Below are positions 1 through 4,872 of a DNA stretch of 5,218 nucleotides, one piece after another. The translations under genes and the position numbers were made by a program. The stretch comes from UBA3071 sp965369635. GTDB taxonomy: Bacteria > Chloroflexota > Anaerolineae > UBA3071. How positions within the stretch are numbered: the first letter of the stretch is position 1; every line of letters begins with the position of its first letter. The notes beneath the pieces are model-generated. The model saw only the letters and a list, made by a program, of their open reading frames with translations, was not told where the DNA came from and did not search any database. The stretch is from the NCBI GenBank assembly GCA_965369635.1, contig CBDURC010000213.1:1-5218 (forward strand), written 5' to 3'.

Positions 1-26
1 AAGCGGGAGAAATGCTATATCGGCTG

Positions 27-62
27 AAATCAGCAAATCGGTAAATCAGCAAATCTCAAATC
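27..62. repeat. Short tandem array with 8-bp period (AAATCAGC-like)
   Basis: AAATC begins at 27, 35, 43 and 51, exactly 8 bp apart, and again at 58. The units read AAATCAGC, AAATCGGT, AAATCAGC, AAATCTC and AAATC. Degenerate copies continue at 73-77 (GAATC) and 80-84 (AAATC). The array lies immediately upstream of the four-helix-bundle gene. Its function is unknown; it may be part of a boundary structure, because related words recur inverted just after that gene. Confidence 0.75.
49..62 (+). repeat. Left arm of inverted repeat flanking the four-helix-bundle gene
   Basis: The left arm GCAAATCTCAAATC matches the reverse complement of 501-514 (GATTTGTGATTTGC) at 13 of 14 positions. The arms lie 38 bp before the start codon and across the stop codon, so they bracket the whole gene. 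This is seen directly. Whether the arms are ends of a mobile cassette, sites for a protein, or a stem joining the mRNA ends is not known. Confidence 0.65.
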
Positions 63-100
63 GGCAGGGAGCGAATCGCAAATCAAGCAGGGAAGGCGAG

Positions 101-502
101 ATGACGTACGAGGAGTGGGAGCAGGGAGTGCCTGAGGTCATTAAGACCGATGCGGTGTGGCAGTTCTATGCTTATCGCAAGTCGCTGTTCCTGTACGATC
201 TGGCGTGGGAGGATTGCGAAAAGCTGATGCGTGATCTGCGGGGACGGGCAGTGGCCCAGCAGTTGATCAGGAGCGCTGGATCAATCTGCGCCAACATCGA
301 AGAGGGCCATGGCCGGGGGTACGGCAAGGGCCGTAACTACTTCTTGCGCATCTCTGTGGGCTCCGCCCGCGAGACAAGGGGCTGGTACTACTGGGTTCAT
401 CGTATGCTCCCCCCGGCCGTGTCCGAGCATCGCATGAACCTGCTCAGCGAAGTCATCGCTCTGCTGGTCACCGAGTTCAACCAACAACGCAGCCGCCGCT
501 GA
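101..502 (+). CDS. Four-helix-bundle protein, S23 / 23S rRNA intervening-sequence family
   Basis: This is a 133-residue protein, the usual size of the family (TIGR02436-like; related to proteins encoded in 23S rRNA intervening sequences and to the Avd accessory protein of diversity-generating retroelements). The family signature is clear: an AYRKSLFLYDLAWEDCEKL helix around residues 24-42, RSAGSICANIEEG at 57-69, and LRISVGSARETRGWYY at 82-97. No signal peptide or membrane segment is evident, so it is probably cytosolic. Known members fold as four-helix bundles that form pentamers; the basic surface suggests nucleic-acid binding, but stand-alone members have no settled function. The ATG at 101 follows a purine-rich GGGAAGGCGAG, a modest ribosome site, and no other start fits. 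No reverse transcriptase, template repeat or rRNA is seen nearby, so it is a stand-alone copy. The gene is bracketed by inverted repeats and sits 54 bp upstream of gnd, with no obvious metabolic link to it. Confidence 0.92.
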   Translation: MTYEEWEQGVPEVIKTDAVWQFYAYRKSLFLYDLAWEDCEKLMRDLRGRAVAQQLIRSAGSICANIEEGHGRGYGKGRNYFLRISVGSARETRGWYYWVHRMLPPAVSEHRMNLLSEVIALLVTEFNQQRSRR

Positions 503-514
503 TTTGTGATTTGC
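501..514 (-). repeat. Right arm of inverted repeat flanking the four-helix-bundle gene
   Basis: GATTTGTGATTTGC starts within the TGA stop codon (500-502) of the four-helix-bundle gene and is the inverted partner of 49-62, with one mismatch. It holds two GATTTG words 7 bp apart, the complement of the AAATC words upstream. Confidence 0.65.
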
Positions 515-528
515 ACACTTGCACACTT
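513..528. repeat. Direct duplication GCACACTT x2
   Basis: The octamer GCACACTT occurs twice without interruption at 513-520 and 521-528, right after the inverted-repeat arm. The unit length of 8 bp equals the period of the array at 27-62. It lies in the 54-bp gap between the four-helix-bundle gene and gnd. Confidence 0.7.
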
Positions 529-542
529 ACAGACGTATCTTT

Positions 543-549
543 GGGAGGT
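543..549 (+). promoter_or_regulatory. Ribosome binding site that fixes the gnd start
   Basis: GGGAGGT ends 7 bases before the ATG at 557, a strong Shine-Dalgarno match at ideal spacing. It settles the start: an in-frame ATG at 506 would add 17 residues with no similarity to the family and would run through the repeat-derived sequence. Confidence 0.85.
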
Positions 550-556
550 ACTACAA

Positions 557-1975
557 ATGAGTACACACGCAGGACTATGCGACTTCGGACTGATTGGATT
601 GGCCGTCATGGGGCAGAACCTGGTACTGAACGTTGAGCGGAACGGGTTCTCCGTGGCCGTCTACAACCGCACGGCCGCCCGCACCGAGGAATTCATGGCC
701 GGAGCGGCCCAAGGCAAGAACATCCGGCCTGGCTACTTTCTGGAGGGGTTCGTCGGGTCGCTGAAGCGGCCGCGCAAGATCATGATCATGGTCAAGGCCG
801 GGGCACCGGTGGACGGCGTGATCGAGCAGCTCAAGCCGCTACTCGATCCTGGAGACTTGCTCATTGATGGTGGCAACTCCTTCTTCGGCGACACCGAGCG
901 GCGAGCCGAGGACTTGGAGGCGGCTGGCATCCTCTACCTGGGCAGTGGCGTCTCCGGCGGAGAGTACGGCGCGTTGTGGGGACCGAGCATCATGCCCGGC
1001 GGGCAGCGCGATGCCTGGAAGATGCTGCAACCTGTTCTCACCGCCATCTCGGCCAAAGTGGACGGCGAGCCTTGCGTCGCCTACATCGGTCCTCGTGGTG
1101 CCGGCCACTACGTCAAGATGGTGCACAACGGCATCGAGTACGGTGACATGCAGCTCATCGCCGAGTCCTACGACATCCTGCACCGCGCCGCTGGCCTTTC
1201 GGCGGCGGAGTTGCATGAGGTCTTCGCCGAATGGAACCGCGGCGAGCTGGGATCCTACCTTGTCGAGATCACAGCGGACATCCTCGCCAAGCTGGACGAA
1301 CAGACGGGGCAGCCGCTGGTGGACGTCATCCTGGACGAGGCCAAGCAGAAAGGCACCGGCAAGTGGACGTCGCAGAGCGCGCTGGATCTGGGTGCGCCCA
1401 CACCGACCATCAACGCCGCCGTGGAGAGCCGCATCATCTCCGCCTACAAGGACGAGCGGGTGGCAGCTTCAAAGGTGCTCTCCGGGCCGGAGATCAGGTA
1501 TGATGGCGATCGCCAACCGCTCATCGCCGATGTGCGCGCCGCGCTCTACGCGGCGAAAATATGCTCCTATGCTCAGGGCTTCGCCCTGCTTCGGGCGGCC
1601 AGCGAGGAGTACGACTATGGCCTGGATCTCGGCGAGATCGCTCGCATCTGGCGGGGCGGCTGCATCATCCGGGCCGAGTTCCTGAATGACATCCGTGCCG
1701 CGTTTCAGAAGGACCCAGAACTGCCCAACTTGCTGCTCGCCCCGTATTTCAAGGAGGCCGTGGAGATGCGCCAGGGTGCGCTTCGGCGCGTGATCCAGAC
1801 GGCAGTGCGGCTGGGCATCCCCTGTCTGGCTTTCAGCGCCTCGCTGGCCTACTACGACGCCTACCGCACGGCCCGGTTGCCAGCCAACCTGACGCAGGCG
1901 CAGCGGGACTACTTTGGTGCCCACACCTACCGGCGACTGGACAAGGAAGGCAGCTTCCACACCGAATGGCAGTAG
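557..1975 (+). CDS. gnd: 6-phosphogluconate dehydrogenase, decarboxylating (NADP-type)
   Basis: This cytosolic enzyme oxidatively decarboxylates 6-phosphogluconate to ribulose 5-phosphate with NADP+ (EC 1.1.1.44), in the oxidative pentose phosphate pathway. The 472 residues match the full-length homodimeric (E. coli-like, about 468 aa) class. The N-terminal Rossmann domain has GLIGLAVMGQNLVLNV (11-26) and YNRT (36-39), the latter being the usual NADP-selective loop. Substrate-site residues include SGG at 133-135 and GAGHYVKMVHNGIEYGD at 181-197, with catalytic Lys187, Asn191 and Glu194. The family signature ILDEAKQKGTGKW is at 258-270, and the C-terminal tail LPANLTQAQRDYFGAHTYRR at 441-460 carries the Arg450 and His456 that reach the partner's active site. 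Small departures: Tyr137 where SGGEEGA normally has the second Glu, and Lys263 where Gly/Ala is usual. The start follows the ribosome site at 543-549. The phosphofructokinase gene follows after 9 bp, implying an operon. Confidence 0.98.
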   Translation: MSTHAGLCDFGLIGLAVMGQNLVLNVERNGFSVAVYNRTAARTEEFMAGAAQGKNIRPGYFLEGFVGSLKRPRKIMIMVKAGAPVDGVIEQLKPLLDPGDLLIDGGNSFFGDTERRAEDLEAAGILYLGSGVSGGEYGALWGPSIMPGGQRDAWKMLQPVLTAISAKVDGEPCVAYIGPRGAGHYVKMVHNGIEYGDMQLIAESYDILHRAAGLSAAELHEVFAEWNRGELGSYLVEITADILAKLDEQTGQPLVDVILDEAKQKGTGKWTSQSALDLGAPTPTINAAVESRIISAYKDERVAASKVLSGPEIRYDGDRQPLIADVRAALYAAKICSYAQGFALLRAASEEYDYGLDLGEIARIWRGGCIIRAEFLNDIRAAFQKDPELPNLLLAPYFKEAVEMRQGALRRVIQTAVRLGIPCLAFSASLAYYDAYRTARLPANLTQAQRDYFGAHTYRRLDKEGSFHTEWQ

Positions 1976-1984
1976 GAGGGAGCC

Positions 1985-3286
1985 ATGTCCAGACCTAGGA
2001 ACGTTGTCGTCGCCCAGTCGGGCGGACCGACGCCGGTGATCAACAACTCGCTGCGCGGCATCGTGGAGACCTGTCGCGCCATGCCAGAGCACTTTGGCAG
2101 TGTCTACGCTGGCTGGCATGGTATCGAAGGCGTGCTGCGAGAGCAGCTTCTGGATCTCTCGGCACAGCCCGAGGAGGAAATCAGCCTGCTGGGCGTCACC
2201 CCGGCCGCCGGAGCTATCGGCACATGCCGCTACAAGATGAAACCAGCCCAGCAGGAAGACTTCGAGCGGGTGATTGAGGTCTTGAAGGCACATGATGTCG
2301 GCTACTTCTTCTACATTGGCGGCAACGACTCCATGGATACCGCCTACAAGGTGGCCAACCTTGCCCGCGAGCGCGGGATGGGGTTGGTGTCCACCGGCGT
2401 GCCCAAGACCATTGACAACGACGTGGGCGATTCCGAGTTCAAGTTGATTGACCACACACCAGGCTACGGCAGCGTGGCTCGTTACTGGGCTCTCACTGTG
2501 CAGAATGCCAACGAGGAGAATGCGGGCTCATGTCCTGCCGACCCCGTGTTGGTGATGCAGGCCATGGGGCGCAAGATCGGCTTCATCCCCGCTGCGGCCC
2601 GCCTGGCCGATCCGCAGCGAGAGATGCCGCTCCTCATCGCCATGCGGGAATCCGGGCTGACGCTGCAAGAGTTGGCCAGCGCCGTCAACGACATGCTGCG
2701 TGAGCGCAACCGCTGCCTGCTGGTCATCAGCGAGGGCTTCCCTGTACCCCAAGAGGAACTCGGCGTGCTGCGAGACAGTTTCGGGCACGTCATGTTCTCC
2801 TCCAGCAAGATGAATGTCGAGCGCATCGTGGTCAACTACCTGAACGACGTCGGGTTGGCGGCCCGGGGCGCGGCCCGCGGCAACGTACCCGGCACCGACC
2901 AGCGCCATAACATGATCTATGCCTCGACGGTGGATCTGGAGGAAGCGTACAGGGTGGGACAGAAGGCAGTGCTGGTAGCCTTGGAAGATGGCTCCGGCTA
3001 CATGGCCACGATCCTGCGGCAGCCGGGTTCTCTCTACAACGTGCGCTACGACAAGGTGTCGCTGGAGCTGGTGGCCAACTCCGAGCGCTCCTTCCCCGAG
3101 GCATGGATCGCCCCGAGCCGGCTGGACGTGACTGACGACTTTGTGCGCTACGCTCGCCCGCTCATCGGTGATGATTGGCCGAGCATCCCTCTGGTGGGTG
3201 GCCGCCAGCGCTTCGCCCGTCTGCGGCCTATCTTCGCCGAAAAGAAGCAGCCTCCCTACATCCCTCAGGCACATCGGAACCGCTAG
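1985..3286 (+). CDS. pfp: Phosphofructokinase, probably pyrophosphate-dependent (PfkA superfamily)
   Basis: The 433-residue protein phosphorylates fructose 6-phosphate to fructose 1,6-bisphosphate in the cytosol. Family motifs in order: QSGGPTPVINNSLRG (11-25), GGNDSMDTA (112-120), GVPKTIDND (138-146, catalytic Asp144 and Asp146), MGRKIGF (194-200, substrate loop), ISEG (248-251) and GTDQRH (303-308). In ATP enzymes the first diagnostic position is Gly (GGDGS) and the second is Gly (PGTIDND). Here they are Asp115 and Lys141, the pair known to block ATP and favour PPi as donor (EC 2.7.1.90; reversible). PPi use is therefore inferred from residues, not shown. The length, longer than E. coli PfkA (320 aa), fits the group of longer PPi-type enzymes. 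The ATG is preceded by AGGAGGG (1974-1980), which overlaps the gnd stop, so translation of the two genes is closely linked. An ATP-dependent enzyme remains a less likely alternative. Confidence 0.92.
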   Translation: MSRPRNVVVAQSGGPTPVINNSLRGIVETCRAMPEHFGSVYAGWHGIEGVLREQLLDLSAQPEEEISLLGVTPAAGAIGTCRYKMKPAQQEDFERVIEVLKAHDVGYFFYIGGNDSMDTAYKVANLARERGMGLVSTGVPKTIDNDVGDSEFKLIDHTPGYGSVARYWALTVQNANEENAGSCPADPVLVMQAMGRKIGFIPAAARLADPQREMPLLIAMRESGLTLQELASAVNDMLRERNRCLLVISEGFPVPQEELGVLRDSFGHVMFSSSKMNVERIVVNYLNDVGLAARGAARGNVPGTDQRHNMIYASTVDLEEAYRVGQKAVLVALEDGSGYMATILRQPGSLYNVRYDKVSLELVANSERSFPEAWIAPSRLDVTDDFVRYARPLIGDDWPSIPLVGGRQRFARLRPIFAEKKQPPYIPQAHRNR

Positions 3287-3367
3287 GCTGGGGAACAGGC
3301 AGTGGATGTGCTCCAGGTCTTCGTTGACCCGCTCATTCGATACCAGTGAGGCCACTAGCGAGGAAGT

Positions 3368-3430
3368 CAGCGGAGAGGCGGAAAGAGCGGAAAGGTAGGG
3401 GGGCATTCCGCTCGTTCCGCTGTTCCGCTG
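3368..3430. repeat. Large imperfect hairpin of repeated AGCGGAA / TTCCGCT words
   Basis: The 25-nt arms at 3368-3392 and 3406-3430 are separated by a 13-nt loop containing six G. The arms pair at 21 of 25 positions, and as + strand RNA two of the other four are G-U wobbles, leaving two A-G mismatches. The right arm is itself three TTCCGCT words starting at 3406, 3415 and 3423. It begins 82 bp after the pfp stop. No T-run follows, so it is not a standard intrinsic terminator; it could stabilise the 3' end of the gnd-pfp mRNA, act as a REP-like element, or serve as a protein site. Confidence 0.7.
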
Positions 3431-3455
3431 ACCATTCAGGCCATTAGCCAAGGAA

Positions 3456-3465
3456 CCTGATCAGG
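3456..3465. promoter_or_regulatory. Perfect 10-bp palindrome CCTGATCAGG
   Basis: CCTGATCAGG is a perfect palindrome upstream of the ROK gene, followed closely by a second TGATC word (3467-3471). It overlaps the ribosome-site-like AGGGTGAT before the small ORF at 3475. It could be an operator, but a single 10-bp palindrome is weak evidence. Confidence 0.25.
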
Positions 3466-3474
3466 GTGATCGAA

Positions 3475-3600
3475 ATGGGAGTCCTGAAACTGCCCGTTCG
3501 TTACTATCGGCTCGACATAGTAGCGAATTATGTGCTTGGGCATAACACAGGCGGTGCCAAGGCCGCCGAAGATGTAGTAGATGGGCCACGTGTGCCTTAG
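3475..3600 (+). CDS. Doubtful 41-codon ORF, possible gene remnant
   Basis: An ATG at 3475 follows AGGGTGAT (3463-3470), a fair Shine-Dalgarno match 5-6 bases away, and is open for 41 codons to a TAG at 3598-3600. The start reads MGVLKLPVRYYRLDIVANYV. The LPVRYYR opening recalls, from memory, the N-terminus of some isochorismatase-family cysteine hydrolases, but none of their catalytic residues follow, so at best this is a decayed 5' end or a leader peptide. It lies 33 bp upstream of the ROK gene on the same strand. A minus-strand reading frame over the same bases looks less protein-like. The gene may well not be real. Confidence 0.25.
   Translation: MGVLKLPVRYYRLDIVANYVLGHNTGGAKAAEDVVDGPRVP
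3502..3522. promoter_or_regulatory. Inverted repeat TACTAT-N9-ATAGTA, candidate operator
   Basis: TACTAT at 3502-3507 and its exact reverse complement ATAGTA at 3517-3522 are separated by 9 bases, giving a 21-bp dyad. It lies 112 bp upstream of the ROK start, in a locally AT-richer stretch. AT-rich dyads of this size are typical of ROK repressor operators (NagC and Mlc), so an autoregulatory site is possible. It also overlaps the small ORF, and no second copy was seen before gnd. Confidence 0.3.
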
Positions 3601-3633
3601 AAGCAGTGTAGTTAACAAAAGGAGAGCAGACAC

Positions 3634-4872
3634 ATGGCGCGACAATATCTGATCACCGGTGATGTTCAGCTCGTCCGGCGGCTCAACCGAGATGCCATTT
3701 TAGGTTTGATCCGAGAACGCGAACCCATCTCCCGCACAGATCTGGCCCGCCTGACCAAGCTGACACCTGCGACTGCTTTTTCCATTGTTGAGGAACTGGT
3801 GCAGGATAGGCTGGTGCAGGAGAGTGGCATGGGACCGTCGCGGGGAGGTCGTCGGCCCATGCTCTTCGAGTTCAATTCACGATCTCAAGTCATCATCGGA
3901 GTCAACATCCGCAGCGCCCAGGTGCTGGGGGTCTTGGCCTATCTGGATGCCAAGCCCCAGGTGACCATCGCTCGCGACTACGATCTCAAGGGTGGGGCCG
4001 ACGTGGTGCAATTGGTGAAAGACGTCATTCGGGAGTTGATCGCCGCCTCGCCCCTGCCGACGGCGCAGTTGATGGGGATTGGCTTGGCAGTGCCGGGTCT
4101 GATTGATGTCGACCGAGGAGTGGTGGTGCAATCGGAAAACTGGGACTGGGAGGAGTTGCCGCTACGGGACATCCTGGCCGAGGATTTCGACACCCCGATC
4201 TACATCGAGGAAGACGACAACGCTCTGGCTCTCGGGGAAGGCTTCTTTGGGGCTGGACGGGGGGTATCCAACGTCGTCTGCGTCAAGATCGGCCGGGGGC
4301 TCGGCGCGGGCATCGTTGTCAACGGCATGCTCTTCCGGGGCCCAGACAATGCCGCTGGCGAGATTGCCCACATTCTGGTCGACCCCGACGGCCCGCAGTG
4401 CACCTGTGGCAACTACGGCTGTCTGGTGCGGATGATCTCAGCCCCGGCCATCGCCGAACGGGCCATTAAGGGTCTCAAGCAGGGAGCGGTCTCCTCGCTG
4501 AGCGGCCGGGTGGGTGACGATCCCGAGAAGGTGAACGTGGCCATGATCGCCGAGGCTGCCAACGCAGGGGATGCCTTCGCTCACCAGATCATGGAGGAGA
4601 CAGGTCGCTATCTGGGCATAGGGATTGCTACCCTGGTCAACCTGCTCAATCCCGACCTGGTGATCATCGGCGGCGGGGTGATCTTGGCTGGGTCCCCCTT
4701 GCTCGAGCCGGCTCGCCACGTGGTGAAGCTGCGCACTTTCGGCGCGCCTGGCGAGCGCGTGCGGATCGTGGCGGCACAACTGGGAGTTGAAGCGCCGGCG
4801 ATTGGCGCGGCGACCTTGGTCATGACGCAGGAGGGTGCCCTGCCAACGCGGGGGTTCGCAGGCTTCGACTGA
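3634..4872 (+). CDS. ROK-family transcriptional regulator (NagC/Mlc/XylR type)
   Basis: This 412-residue protein is the usual length for ROK repressors. Residues about 13-65 form a winged helix-turn-helix, with SRTDLARLTKLTPATAFSIV at 33-52. The remainder is the sugar-kinase-like ROK fold: GIGLAVPGLID (148-158), EEDDNALALGEGFFGAGRG (192-210), IGRGLGAGIVVNG (219-231), GEIAHILVD (242-250), CTCGNYGC (256-263) and VIIGGGVI (343-350). His246, Cys256, Cys258 and Cys263 are the expected structural zinc ligands. The DxGxT phosphate-binding signature of active ROK kinases is replaced by NIRSA (91-95), so ATP-dependent sugar phosphorylation is unlikely, although the Asp aligned with the catalytic base (Asp194) remains. 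Val265 replaces the usual Glu after the Cys motif. The start is supported by GGAGAG 7 bases upstream. It likely binds DNA and responds to a sugar or sugar phosphate; the targets are unknown, with the adjacent gnd-pfp operon or its own promoter as candidates. Confidence 0.94.
   Translation: MARQYLITGDVQLVRRLNRDAILGLIREREPISRTDLARLTKLTPATAFSIVEELVQDRLVQESGMGPSRGGRRPMLFEFNSRSQVIIGVNIRSAQVLGVLAYLDAKPQVTIARDYDLKGGADVVQLVKDVIRELIAASPLPTAQLMGIGLAVPGLIDVDRGVVVQSENWDWEELPLRDILAEDFDTPIYIEEDDNALALGEGFFGAGRGVSNVVCVKIGRGLGAGIVVNGMLFRGPDNAAGEIAHILVDPDGPQCTCGNYGCLVRMISAPAIAERAIKGLKQGAVSSLSGRVGDDPEKVNVAMIAEAANAGDAFAHQIMEETGRYLGIGIATLVNLLNPDLVIIGGGVILAGSPLLEPARHVVKLRTFGAPGERVRIVAAQLGVEAPAIGAATLVMTQEGALPTRGFAGFD

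Larger units (their letters stand above)
3287..3633. other. 347-bp intergenic region between pfp and the ROK gene
   Basis: No convincing full gene lies here. It holds, in order, a large imperfect hairpin of AGCGGAA-like words (3368-3430), a perfect 10-bp palindrome (3456-3465), a doubtful 41-codon ORF (3475-3600), a 6+6 bp inverted repeat inside that ORF (3502-3522), and the ROK ribosome site GGAGAG (3621-3626). The end of the gnd-pfp transcript and the ROK promoter should both be here, but no clean -35/-10 pair and no hairpin followed by a T-run could be identified by eye. Confidence 0.6.

Noticed and set aside
101..502. Four-helix-bundle protein as the Avd of a diversity-generating retroelement
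   Set aside because: No reverse transcriptase, template repeat or variable repeat is visible in the window; the sequence fits the general S23 family equally well.
506..556. Upstream ATG start for gnd at 506
   Set aside because: The extra 17 residues match nothing in the family and the start lacks a ribosome site, whereas 557 has a strong one.
864..1685. Plus-strand 273-codon open frame inside gnd
   Set aside because: It is Arg/Ser/Pro-rich with no motif and lies in another frame of a clear gnd gene; this is a GC-rich coding shadow.
1469..2455. Minus-strand 328-codon open frame across gnd and pfp
   Set aside because: It is antisense to two well-supported genes, spans their junction, has no recognisable domain and a His/Val/Gly-rich composition typical of antisense shadows.
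3287..3349. Twenty in-frame codons after the pfp TAG before the next stop, suggesting readthrough or an amber-truncated tail
   Set aside because: The pfp protein already ends in a natural family-like tail (PPYIP...), and twenty open codons in GC-rich DNA are likely by chance.
3368..3430. Intrinsic terminator or CRISPR-like repeats
   Set aside because: No T-run follows the stem, and the repeated words are only 7-9 bp with no spacers of uniform length.
2528..3451. Minus-strand 307-codon open frame over pfp and the gap
   Set aside because: It is antisense to the conserved part of pfp and shows no protein-family motif.
3436..3645. Minus-strand 69-codon ORF with a hydrophobic N-terminus in the gap
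   Set aside because: It overlaps the ROK start and promoter region, has no family resemblance, and its hydrophobic start is too short and weakly supported.
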